A DNA stretch of 64,000 nt from Hyaloperonospora brassicae (Eukaryota > Oomycota > Peronosporomycetes > Peronosporales > Peronosporaceae): NCBI GenBank assembly GCA_947650285.1, contig CANTFL010000234.1:213733-277732 (forward strand), given 5' to 3'. Shown piece by piece: positions 38,053 through 48,789 of this stretch. Numbering within the stretch: the first letter of the stretch is position 1; every line of letters starts with the position of its first letter. The position numbers were made by a program, and so were the translations under genes. The notes beneath the pieces are model-generated. The model worked only from the letters and a program-made list of their open reading frames with translations. It did not search any database and was not told the DNA's origin.

Positions 38053-39860
38053 TGTGGTAAAGTCACTAATTATGTGATGGGACGTGGAACGGTGGCCACC
38101 CAGTTAAGGTGTCACTTACAGGTTAAAAATGTGGTCATGGGAGATGGCGATCCGATAAGGAGGTGGAAACCGATCTCAACGGGGACCGGCGATCTGGTCC
38201 AACTGTCACCAGACTGATGGATATGGATCGACCTGAGACGGAGCGATCTGGGACAAGACGACAAATAGAAAGATTTCAATGGAGCGATCTGGAACAAGGA
38301 TCTGGGTTCAAGTGATGTGATATGACTCGGTGACGAAGGTGTAACATCCTGCAGATCGGTGACACTCTTTACCGGTCTCCCAGAGGGAGTACTGATGTAG
38401 GTTAATTATGGACCGATCTGGAATTGCGGATGTTTGTGGGAGTCCGTGGGACCGTTGTGAGAACTATGGGTGGTCCTATTGAGCAGATGAACCCTTGAAG
38501 ATGTTATCGGAGTACGCTTAATGGACGGAAGAACATATAGGGCCGGATCGCACGGTGTCGATCTTCAACAATCTCGAATTGGACTTCAGATCGATCATGT
38601 TCCCTGTTGACTATGGATATATCGATGATGGAGTCGTTGAATCGTGATAAACATTCTTGATGAAGGACCATGATTGATATCCCAAAAGTTCAGACGTAAA
38701 GAGCCAGTGGAAGCCGGTCGAATTGACGTCGCGAAACGGATTTAGACACATTCGGCATTTGGATACTATTTTGGACTTTTCGGTACCAAAATTGGGTTTT
38801 GGTACCGCATTTGGAATTTGCTCCCTTTTTGGTGTCTAGGTACGATATCGGGAGTATTGGCGCTATCTTTGGAGCACATGTCACGAAATTTCGACACGTG
38901 TTCAAGGGGGCGGTCAAGCTTAAAGGTGATATCGACTTGGACAGTGACCTACGGTTGGGAATAGGCTTAACGATAGGTTAACTAGAAATTTGGTTGGTTA
39001 ATAAACAGACTTGAACTCTACTTCTTCTGCTCACGACGCACGTTCTCTTCCCATCTTCTCCGGGCAAGATTGATTTGGCTTCCCCGGCGGGTCAAGGCAC
39101 GCGTGTTACAAGGACACAGAAGACCGATCTTGGATTGTTGGCCAAGATCTAGGAGAACGATCTCGGAATATCTGGTACCGATCCGATGAGGTACTCACAC
39201 TCAACTCAACTGCTAGGGTAGCAGCAAGCAACAACAAAGGAGAATGATTTTGATTACAAGATCGCGAGACGGCTCAAGTGCTCAGAAGATCTGGACAAGG
39301 AGTTCAAGACAAGACCGAGCAAGATCGAAGCGTCTACCGGACAGATCGGCACGTTTCATTTTGGCAAAACAAGACACAGATCTGCCCCAATTGCGCACTT
39401 CCAGCAAGATCGGCCGATCCCAAGACCAGATCGGACCGATCCCAAGGCAAGATCGACGCAACACAACTATTTGCTGAGTGAAGATTTTCGCACAGCAAAG
39501 ACCCCGACCCCGAGAATAAATCGAGATCGGCGTGATTCAAGATCGGCGTGATTCAAGATCGAGATCGCGACGCTTCCAAATATAGATCGCCGCGCCTCAA
39601 GATCAAGATCGCAGAACCCCGTTCGTGGTGTGAAGATTTCCGCGCCGAAAGCGAACTCTCAACTCAACCTCTCAGCGAGGTCGACATCTCTCAAGGCCGT
39701 TACGAAGAGCTCAAACCAGCCCAACCGACGGGTACACAAGGTGAGCACAAGGTTATACAGCAAGGCACGGATCGGAGTACCCCCTCCGTGAGTCGGCAAG
39801 TCTGGGCAAGTGGAAGATCGACACTCACTAAAGCAATTTTGTGAGATCGACTTCACCACA
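38053..39860 (+). repeat. Gyp3 3' LTR
   Basis: 1808 bp from TGTGGTAAAGTC to GACTTCACCACA, plus orientation. The antisense ORF on its left makes it the 3' LTR of plus-strand Gyp3. On the right it meets Copia at GATGCCC, which reads AAGGATGCCC in the uninterrupted copy at 51284, so GATG is a candidate target duplication whose left partner is lost. Confidence 0.88.
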
Positions 39861-40790
39861 GATGCCCAAATGGCATTAGTTCCAAGTGATCCAAGTGTGT
39901 GTCGTGGCTGTCAAGAAGGAAAAATGGCCCAAAAACCATTTCCGAGAGACCATGAAAAGCGTCGTTATGACACGTTCGAGCTGCTTCACATGACATGTGT
40001 GGCCCCATAGAAGAGAATTCGCTTAGTGGCAGCTAGTATCTGCTTCTGATCGTGGACAAAGATGGTGGGTGTATGAAGGGCTTTTGCTTGAGGGACAAGT
40101 CGGAAAGTGAAACGTGCATCAAGAAGTATGTCATGGCGGTGCAGACGCAATTCAACAAGAAGGTGAAGTTTGTCCGACACGACCGAGCGCGCGAATTCGA
40201 TACATCTTTAACCGATACTTTCTACTAGGAACAAGGCATCGAGCAGCAAGTCGCAGTTCCGCACGCGTATCAGACCAATGCAACAGCGGAACGTGCCATC
40301 CGGACCATTGTCACGATCGATTGCAGTTTGCTTCATCATACAAAACTGGACAATTGCTTCTGGGCTGAGCTGCAATGACGACAATTTACATCAAGAATCG
40401 CCTGCCATCGCCGAAGATCCAAGATACGACTCCGTTTGAGATCTGTACTAGTCCAAGACAAGCGCCAAACACATGCGATTGTTCGGATATCGAGCGACTG
40501 TTCTCACTCCGAAAGAGAAGCGACTCAAGTCAGATCCCAAGGCCCGTGAAGAACTGTTCGTGGGGTACGAAGATATGTCAAAGGCGCATCGAGTTCTCGA
40601 CATCAAGTCAGGTCTAGTGGTGATCACCCGAGATGTCAACTTCGATGAGTCGGCTCTTATATTCTCGCTAGCACTCCTAGTAGAAGTCGTTAAAGACACT
40701 GCGTTGGACTTCGGCTCACTCACTTTCGAAGACGAGCCCCGTGAAACGGACTTGAGGCTGGCCGGTGAGAAACTTAAGGATTGATCGGAA
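39861..40790 (+). pseudogene. pol: CopE pre-integrase and integrase remnant
   Basis: Plus-strand Copia starting at GATGCCCAAATGG. It shows VCRGCQEGKMAQKPFPRDHE (pre-integrase zinc region), then LLHMTCVAP and a TAG at 40009-40011. The integrase core is recognisable in shifted frames (VMAVQTQFNKKVKFVRH at 40130-40180). The C-terminal part is at 40375-40784 (KNRLPSPKIQDTTPFEI; LFSLRKRS). Nearly identical to 51285-52206. Left part lost at the Gyp3 junction. Confidence 0.8.
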
Positions 40791-42570
40791 CACGAAGAAA
40801 CGGTCTCTCGAAGCTCACGTCCCGTCCGTCGTGGAGCTGGACTTGAAGAGGCAAGTGCACCAGATGAATACCGCTGCGTGAAATGACGACTAAGTGCTCG
40901 CGTCGAATGGGATGGAGAAGAAAAGAACAATGATCAAGGCAATGAAGATGATGCGAGCCCTCCTGTGTTTTGGCGTGCCAGTGTCAATCATGTTGAATTC
41001 AATGACTTGTTTGAGCCAGCTACATTTTAAGAAGCTGTTGGTGGACCTGATCAAGCTCATTGGCGTAAGGATATTTGTGCGGAAGTGGAGTCAGTGCGAC
41101 TTCGAGGCGTGTTTCGAGCTGCCAAGTTACCAATCGAACAACGTGCTATCGGCACGAAGTGGGTGTTCAAGATCAAGCGAAAAGCCGATGGATCCATTGA
41201 AAAGTACAAGGCGCGACTAGTAGCCAAAGGTTTCAATCAAAAGTATGGTGTCGACTACACCGAGACATTCTCACCCGTCATCAAGTACGTCACGCTGCGC
41301 ATGGTTGGTTGGGGTGTAGCTAGCGAAGCATTTAGGCTGGTCCCTGGATGAACTTGGCGTGGTTACGGCATACATCTATGGCGTGATGAAGAAACAAGTC
41401 TTCTGCACGGTCCCTGAAGGCGTCGAGATAGACAGCGAACTTGACTACCTCGAGTTGGTGAAAGCAATTTGTAGCCTGAAACAAGCGTCACGAGTATGGA
41501 ACGAGACCTCCGATGATCTCATATGCTCCATCGGGCTCCAAGTTTCAGCCTGTGATTTATGCCTGTACACCAAGACTATCGACGGACATTGCGTGCTGAT
41601 ACTGGTGTACGCCGATAATGTTTTGGTGACTGAAAGCTCAACCGATCTGATTGCGCTCACCAAGAACGATCTCAAAACACGTTTCGAGATGACTGACAGT
41701 GGCGAGTGCGCGTTCGTGCTGGGAATCGAGCTTGTTGATGGACCTGGTGGAAGTGTGACGATGTGCCAGCGGCACTATGTGGACGACATCCTGAAGCGCT
41801 TCGCCATGGATGAGTGCAAGGCAGTGGCAAGTCCGGTCGACATTAGTCCAAGGTTGGTGTCAAGTGACCCTGCGACCAAAGTCAAAGCTTCGTTTCGCGA
41901 AGCTGTTGGTGCGCTTATGCACCTCATGACCGCGACTCGACCAGACATTGCTTTTGCAATTGGTTATGTCTCACGCTTCATGTAAAATCCTCAAGTCACT
42001 CATTGGGCGGCGGTGAAGCGTACCTTCCGCTATCTGCAAGGTACCAAGACGCATGTAGTATGTTTCAAGCCTGGCGACATGGTGGACTTTTGCGGGTATT
42101 ACGACGCGGATTGGGCTGATGAACATGCGGAGCGCAAGTCGACTTCGGGATATGTCTTCACACAAAAGGGCGCGCCTGTGATCTCGGGAAGCAAGAGGCA
42201 GTCAGGCGTGTCACTGTCGATGAGCGAGGCAGAGTGCATCGCATTCAGCCTGGCCATTTAGGAAGGCAAGTGGGTGCATCGCTTGCTTTGTGAGAAGCTG
42301 ATGGCAGCAAGCGAATCTAGACCGAAACTTGTCATTGCTGAAGACAACCAGTTATTCATCAAGATGACCAAGAATCCGGTCGACTATGGACGAGACAAGC
42401 AAATCGATATCAAGTACCGTCACATCCGCGATGAAGTCAAGCGCGGCGAAATGAAGCTCGAGTACTGCAAGACGACGGTGATGTTGGCGGACACCATGAC
42501 CAAGGGACTTCACGGACCTCGTCACAAGGACTTGACGGCGACGCTCGGCATCCGTGCGCGTTCGGATTGA
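40791..42570 (+). pseudogene. pol: CopE linker, RT and RNase H
   Basis: RT starts at 41085 ([20 protein letters not shown]) and is frameshifted at 41300-41340 (GGTTGGTTGGGGTG). It resumes at 41359-41985, where the catalytic loop reads YADN instead of YVDD. RNase H is at 42013-42261 (YYDADWADEHAERKST), with a TAG at 42259-42261, then 42274-42570 (DIKYRHIRDEVKRGEMKLEY). The frameshift and the YADN change recur in the copies at 54484-55626 and 56742-58115, so these copies share a dead ancestor. Confidence 0.85.
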
Positions 42571-42576
42571 GGGGGG

Positions 42577-42855
42577 TAGTGAAGGTTACCGTGACAACCC
42601 GAACTCTAAGGTGTAGTTCTTTCGGGATAGTTTTCACGTCGCTAATTACTCAGAAATGATTAGACGAGTAGGGTGATTAGACGCGCCGACTGATTTATAT
42701 GTGGACACATATAAATCAGGGCGTAGGCATATAAGCTCCGATAATCAATCACTTTCCAATCTTCCATCAACTCTCCAAGTGTCTTCTCCGGTATTCCGAG
42801 TGGACTCCCAGCATCCTTCCCAGTTTCAGTCGTCAAGCTTCGCACCTATCAACCA
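42577..42855 (+). repeat. CopE 3' LTR (LTR1, second copy)
   Basis: Starts TAGTGAAGG (TGTTGAAGG in the first copy) after the purine tract GAGGGGGG at 42569-42576, and ends TATCAACCA. TATA box ACATATAAATC near 42708. Same segment as 2171-2447. Confidence 0.75.
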
Positions 42856-42861
42856 GGAGCG

Positions 42862-43199
42862 CATTGAGGGTTACCGGTTGACGTGCTTTGTACTGGTACC
42901 AGTTGACGTGCTTTGTACTGCGTACCGGTTAACCTGGCCAATCCGACCTCGCGTCATTACGGTAAACCTATGACGTCACCTCGATGACGTCACGTATTGA
43001 TTAGACGCGTAGGGTGATCGGACGTGCAAACTTTGTTGAGTAGATGCGCCATGTTCTTGGATGCAGCATAGGGTAGGCAGAGTTAAGAGCTATAAATCAA
43101 CCAATTTCGAATCCTCTCTCAAGTGAGTAGATGTTCTTCGCTCCATTCGCTCCGTTCTCTCCGCTTCGTTTTCCCTTCGTCTTACGTCAACCCTCAACA
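42862..43199 (+). repeat. LTR2 of the doublet, second copy
   Basis: CATTGAGGGTTACC...CCCTCAACA, same as 2454-2766 but with the GTTGACGTGCTTTGTACTG block present twice, separated by about 30 bases (about 42888-42930). It meets minus-strand Copia at ATACATGAGG. Confidence 0.65.
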
Positions 43200-44640
43200 A
43201 TACATGAGGCAGCCGACAGCATCGCGGTACGGGAAATGTGCCATGATCGGTTCATGGTTACATCCGCCTTCGAGCATGTCTTGGTCAACTTGAGTCCGGG
43301 ATCTTGCGGCGTTTTGACGGGGTTACTGATTTCCATGCCGAACCTTTCCAGTATGTCTGTGGAAAAATCAGTTTGACGAGCGAAAACATTGCCACTGATG
43401 GCATCTTGATTAATCTTTATGCCCAAAAAGTATTACAGCCGACCGAGGTCCGTCATCTCAAATCGCTCGCATAGCGCCTCCTTTGTCATTCGAAGCATCT
43501 TGTCGAAGTTGCATGCCAGTACCAAATCATCGACGTAAAGTGCCGCAAAACTTGCATGTCTTCTCCGTCCTACTTGGCGTACATGCAGTGATCGGTCTTG
43601 TACGTCTTAAACCCCATTTCGAGCATGAACTTGTCAATGGTTTGATTTCACATGCGTGGAAATTGCATCAAACTGTATAGAGAGCGCTTGAGCTGACAGA
43701 CGTAGTCCGGATTGACTTCGTTGATGTATGCTCTCGGGATGCGCAATGTAGATATCTTCGTCAGTAGTCCGTTGAGGAAAGCTGTCTTGACGTCAATTTG
43801 GTGCACCTTAAACTTGTAGTTGGCGGACAGACTGAGCAGGATCCGAGCCGACGTGAATTTGTCCACCGGAGCATACGTTTCTTCATGGTCGATGCCATAC
43901 TTCTGCGAAAAACCCTTGTCTACAAGTCGCGCCTTGAATCTCTCGACCTCGTCAGCTTGATTCTGCTTGATCCGAAAGACTCATCGATAACCTATGCCTT
44001 GCGACCTTGTGGAATCGGCACTAATTCTCATGTCTTGTTCTTACGCGATGATGCCACTTCGGAGTCGCATGCATCCTTCCACTTGGCCGCGTTTCTTGAT
44101 TCCACCGCCGACTTGAACGTAGTCGACATTTCCCCCACTGACTCAACAACGAATTTAGCTTTAAAGTCGTGAGCCGTCGCGGACATCTCATCAAGCGATC
44201 GGTGAAGACTCTGTTTCTTATTCCCGAGGATCGTCACGGCCTGTTCATGCGACCGATTGCGTTGATGCTGCTTGCTTCCAGGCTCAAAGTCGACGTCCGG
44301 TGGGGCTCGAGGTTGTGAATGCTTGGTGCTGTCGTGCATCAATACTTGATCGGGCGCAGCGTCATCAGTACCTTGGTCGGTCTATTTAGTTTTGGACGAA
44401 GGTTCATCGACCACCGCTTTGTATTGAACGGCGACTGTGTCAATTCGCTTCACGTGATCGAGAACGTCCTCCATGAATTGCGCATCACGACTTGTCATCC
44501 ACGACCGTTCTCAAAGTCTTCGAATCGATATGTCTTTTCATGCTCGGAATAGCCAAGAAATCGGCAGCGCACCGAGCGACGTCAATTTTCGAGCGCTTTT
44601 CCTTGGACATCTGGACATACGCATGGCAACCGAAAACATT
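43200..44640 (-). pseudogene. pol: CopC RT and linker
   Basis: Second copy of the minus-strand Copia. RT pieces are at 43187-43426 (TDILERFGMEISNPVKTP) and 43648-43866 (FKVHQIDVKTAFLNGLL; CQLKRSLYSLMQFPRM). The linker is at 44028-44342 (KWKDACDSEVASSRKN). Frameshifts separate them and no YVDD loop can be read. Nearly identical to 58746-60190. Confidence 0.8.
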
Positions 44641-46298
44641 CAGGCTCGCCAACAGGTGTTTCTTGCTAGTCCGAACTTGTTACAGTGACATCTCATGACC
44701 GATCGCACGTGTTGGACACCGGTCGAGGAGAATGTCGCAGTCATGACAGCTTTCCACCAATACGACTTCGGCAAGCAGCGTGTTCCAGCACGCAGCGACC
44801 GCATTCGACCAGTGCGCGATCCATGCGCTCGGAAGCTCACCATCGTTCGTTTGCCGAGCTCACATCCATCACACAGCTCCCACTTGTGCACTGATGTCAG
44901 ATTGATACCAGTGCCACAGTTTTTGGTGACGATGGTGGATAGACCGCCACAGCCAATGTGACCTAGTCGAAGGTGCCAGAGGTACAAAGTGGTGTCCCCA
45001 TGACATCCCAACGAGCTAGTCACATTGGTCTCGTCCATCAGAAGAGGCTTCATGCACAGCTCGAATAGTCCTTTGCCTTCGCGCGCACCAAGTTTCCAAC
45101 GCAGTCCTTTCACTTCAGCGAAGCATCCATCTTGCTCAAACGTGACCGGACCAACATCCTTGGTGAAATGCCCCACGGAGAACAAATTGCGCGAAAGCTG
45201 GGGAATGTGCCACACTGATGCAATCACTTCACTCCTCGCGGCGTTTCGATCGACATGATGATGTCGCCCATTCCGACCGCTTGGACCACACCATCGTCTG
45301 CAAGGTGCACGTCCACTGGGTTGATCTTCTTGTAATTATTCATGAACTATTTCGAGAACGTTGTGTGCTGCATTGCACCCGAGTCAACCAGCCACACGCA
45401 TATTGATTCGGCAGGGCAGGCGACCCCTCCAACGGGGAACAAGTAGCCGCCTTGTTCATCGTTGCTATGCGCAAGCTTTTCACACTGCGACCGCTGCCGC
45501 TTTGCGTTCTCCCGAATTCGAGCTGGGCACTTGACGATCCAATGTCCGTGCTCCCCAAAGTAATGAAAGGCGCTGCTGATCTTTGCTTGCGCTTGTGGTC
45601 CAGTGCGCCGACCAGTATCTTGAGCCACAAACGCTTGACCTTGTCCTTTCGCCGCTCCTTCAACGCCTTGTTCCTCGCGCTTGGGATCTTCGTGCAGTAA
45701 CCGAGACGTGATGAGCTACCACGACAGCGTGTCGTCTCTTGACTCTAACGACGTGATGAGGAATCCGTACGACTCACTGAGGCTTTCGAGGAGCGTAATC
45801 ACCAGGTCGTCCTCGCTGACGGGAGCGCCCACTGCGTCGAGCTGCTCCACCGTCGTCTTGATCGTGTTGACGTGTTCCAACAAATTATCGTCTTCTCCCA
45901 TCTTGGCCGTCAAGGAGCGACGACGAAGAAATAGATTGTTTGCAAGGCTTTTCTTCTCAAAATGTCCTTCTAGCCGCGACCATGCATCATGCGCTCCACT
46001 CGCCGACCGGACCAACGGCAGCTGCGAATCCTCCATCGCAAGGCAAATGATTGCCAGTGCCTTGCGTGACTTGCGCTTGTACGTCGTCTTGTCCAACTGT
46101 GAGACGCACTGCTCCACCTTGATCTCTCCACTCACCACTTCCCACAGGCGCGCTCCTCCAGCACCATCTGCATCTTGAACTTCCACGTGTGGAAGTATGT
46201 TTCGTCGAACTTGTTGATGCACTGGAAGCGGAGGCGTCCATGGCTAGGGCGAAGTCGGTGTCGAAGTCATGGAAGACGGGTCCTGGGCTCATAACCTC
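44640..46298 (-). pseudogene. gag: CopC gag, protease, pre-integrase
   Basis: Order on the minus strand: start ATG at 46292-46294 inside the primer-binding site (MSPGPVFHDFDTD), then a frameshift near 46220. The Gag domain is at 45716-46222 (AHDAWSRLEGHFEKKSLANN). A zinc knuckle at 45347-45628 has lost its first two cysteines (FHYFGEHGHWIVKC), and the protease reads WLVDSGAMQHTTFSK. The stretch 44640-45227 is the protease end and pre-integrase zinc region (HLRLGHIGCGGLSTIVTKN; CDGCELGKRT). After RAHGSRTGRM the text jumps to the integrase C-terminal part (LPKSYWWKAVMTATF), so the integrase catalytic core is deleted. CopD is its closest relative in the window. Confidence 0.85.
46286..46298 (-). 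promoter_or_regulatory. CopC primer-binding site, half-tRNA initiator Met type
   Basis: TGGGCTCATAACC on the plus strand, so the element RNA reads GGTTATGAGCCCA, identical to CopD and CopA. It lies directly inside the 5' LTR. Confidence 0.75.
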
Positions 46299-46440
46299 TT
46301 GAAAGAAGGTCGAGTGATCAGTTGTTGGCAAAATGCAAAGTGAATATATTAGTTGGTCCTTAGTTCGCAAATTTCTTGCTACCTCTGAGCCACTCATTTT
46401 TAATAGATACCACAGATCAACTAGAGTGGCAAGTTTTGAG
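46299..46440 (-). repeat. CopC 5' LTR, partial
   Basis: On the minus strand GCGAACTAAGGACC...ATATATTCACTTTGC leads to the primer-binding site, as in the CopD LTR at 4380-4452. The outer end is not recognisable; the boundary near 46440 is approximate. Confidence 0.55.
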
Positions 46441-46626
46441 TGATATTCAAAGGTACTAAGACACGGGTGAAGCGCAAAGGGACCCAACAATGATGGCAAC
46501 GGCGGATCTCGTGGATGGACTATGTTGGCTTCGATCACTTTAGTGGTCTGACAATTCTGTTACGCGTTCAAGATCCAAAGATCTCCATGCACGCCACGCA
46601 TGGGCCACGCGCCGATCATTGTTCTT
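46441..46626 (+). pseudogene. CopB protease/pre-integrase piece left of CopA
   Basis: Weakly coding plus-strand text (DLVDGLCWLRS at about 46507-46540, then DLHARHA) homologous to CopA 48100-48260. It runs into CopA and continues beyond it at 51249 with FARWS/CKMV-type text. The TTCTT at 46622-46626 is the target duplication. Confidence 0.65.
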
Positions 46627-46910
46627 TATCAAGGGTTCCTGGTACAAGCCGAACTTAAGCGTAGTTTTTACGAGATAGTTCTTACGCCGGTAACTACCTC
46701 AGCGATTATTAGACGCGTAGGATGATTGGACGCGTGTAAATCAGGTTGATTAGATGCACCATGTGATGGGATGCAGTTTAGAGTAGGCAGAGCTAAGACC
46801 TATGAATCAATCACTTTCGAATCCTCCCTCAAGTGAGCAAGTGTTCTCCGCTTCGTTCTCTCCGGTCTCTCCGCTCCATTTTCGCTTCGTATCCCGCTCA
46901 AGTTTCAACA
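46627..46910 (+). repeat. CopA 5' LTR
   Basis: TATCAAGGG...AGTTTCAACA, 284 bp. The first bases have drifted from TGTTGA. It is followed without spacer by the primer-binding site. Confidence 0.9.
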
Positions 46911-46923
46911 GGTTATGAGCCCA
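46911..46923 (+). promoter_or_regulatory. CopA primer-binding site, half-tRNA initiator Met type
   Basis: GGTTATGAGCCCA directly after the LTR. The ATG at 46915-46917 opens gag ([10 protein letters not shown]), so the start codon pairs with the primer anticodon CAU. Confidence 0.78.
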
Positions 46924-48024
46924 AGCGCCATGTCCTTCAGCAACGCCCTGACCAGTGTCTCCACCGATAAGTTCGATGGGGATAGCTACTCAACCTGGTG
47001 TCGCTACATGCGTGGCGTGTTCTTGACGAAGTCCGTCTGGCACGTCGTCAACCGCGAAACGTCTCCAACCTTCACCAACCCGCGAGCGTCCGATGAGTAC
47101 GTCAAGGCGAGCAACATCGCGTTCGGGTTGATGCTGCTGCACACGGACTCGGACTAACACCATGTGGTCGAAAACTGTGAAGAAGCATGGGCAGCGTGGT
47201 CGCGGTTGAAGATGCTCTACGGTGGGTCGCAGAAGGCGGGACGCATCTACCTCAAGCGCCAGCTGTTTAGCCCTAAGATGGAGGAAGGAGGCAACGTCTT
47301 GCATCACTGCAACGAAGTCCTGAACATCAGCGCCAAGCTTCGCAGCATCGGTGCCAAGATGGAAGACGAAGACGTTGCGATCTGCTTGCTGCTCAGTCTC
47401 CCGAAGAGCTTCGAGAACGTTGTTCTGAACATGGAGATGAGCAATGCAGAGCTGCGTACGCAAGATGTGGTCAAAGTGCTGACGAATGAGCACACCAATC
47501 GGCAAGGCGAGAAGATGACGATGGCAACGACATCGGTGAAGGCTGAAGATGCGACAAAGGCATTCAGTACCGAACGCGAGCCCTACCAATGCACGTATTG
47601 TGGCAAGGTGGGGCACACGGCAGAGCGTTGCTGGACGAAGCAAAAGGATGAAAGTCGAGGAGCCCGACGCGGCGGAAATGGTCGTGGACGCGGGGCAAAC
47701 AATGTCCAGTGGCGACATTATGATGAAGGCAGCAGCTACGATCGAGTGGCGTTTGCAGTTTCGTTCGAATGCGGCGTTTCGACGAACAAGAATGAATCAG
47801 GGATGTGGGCTATTGACAGCGGGGCAACACATCACATCTGCCACGACAAGTACAAGTTTACAAACTTGGTCGAAGGCAACGATGGCGAGATCCTGGTGGC
47901 TGATGGCAACAAGGCAGCCATCAAAGGTGTGGGGACTATCGTTGAAAAGGTGGTTCTACCTAACGGGGATGAGCGCGAGATCGAGATGAAGAACGCGCTC
48001 TATGTGCCCAGCATGAGCAAAAAA
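46915..48024 (+). pseudogene. gag: CopA gag and protease
   Basis: Frame from the primer-site ATG. Gag N-terminus ([19 protein letters not shown]) runs to a TAA at 47155-47157. It continues in frame from 47158: the UBN2-like domain ([35 protein letters not shown]), a zinc knuckle C-x2-C-x4-H-x4-C ([14 protein letters not shown], about 47590-47631), a Gly/Arg-rich stretch ([13 protein letters not shown]) and the protease motif [18 protein letters not shown] at about 47806-47850. A run of six A at 48019-48024 (five would fit) shifts the frame just before the pre-integrase region. Length and order are normal for Copia. Confidence 0.9.
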
Positions 48025-48789
48025 TCTGCTTTCGGTGCCGCAGATTAACAAGCATGGCAACTTCCAAGTGGTGTTTGACGGGGCTACGATGTACGTTGCT
48101 CGCAAGGATTCCAACCAAGTGGTGGAAGCTGCCGATCTAATCGATGGCCTCTACTGGCTTCGCAAGACGCAGCGATCGGCCAATGTGGCATCACGCGGCA
48201 ACGCCGTTGATCTACATGCGCGAATGGGTCATGCTCCAGCCGACGTGCTTCGCAAGATGGTGACAAGCAACATGACCAAGGACGCTCCGATCTGTTCCAA
48301 GCTGAATGGACGAAGTGTGTGTCGAGGATGCCAAGAAAGGAAGATGGTACAAAAACCATTCCCGAGCAACCGTGACAAGTGCACTTACAACACATTCGAA
48401 ATGCTCCACTTCGACATCTGCGGGCCCATGGAAGAAAAGTATCTGGGTGGCATCAATTATCTGCCCCTGGTCGTGGATGAAGCCACGGGTGCATGCAAGG
48501 GTTCTGTCTGCATGCCAAGTCGGAGAGTGAAGACTGCATCAAGAAGTACATCACGATAGTCCAGACTCAGTACAACAAGAAGGTCAAGTTTTGGCGACAC
48601 GTTGGAGCCTGCGGGTTTGAAACTAACTCGCTTCGAGATTGCTACGAAGTCGAAGGCATCAAGCAGCAAATCACGGTGTCATACGCACATCAAGCCAACG
48701 GAACTGCTGAACGCGCGATTCGTACTATCGCCACGATCGGTCGCAGCATGCTCCATCATGCCAAGCTAGACAAGCGCTTCTGGGCATAA
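48025..48789 (+). pseudogene. pol: CopA integrase
   Basis: The stretch 48035-48559 carries the pre-integrase zinc region ([33 protein letters not shown]) and the first catalytic Asp (LHFDICGPM). A missing base near 48500 returns to the original frame, which continues at 48493-48789. Here the second catalytic site reads RHVGACGF where an Asp is expected, and the catalytic Glu is present (NGTAERAIRT). A TAA at 48787-48789 replaces a Glu codon after FWA. The two shifts together restore the original Gag frame. Confidence 0.88.
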
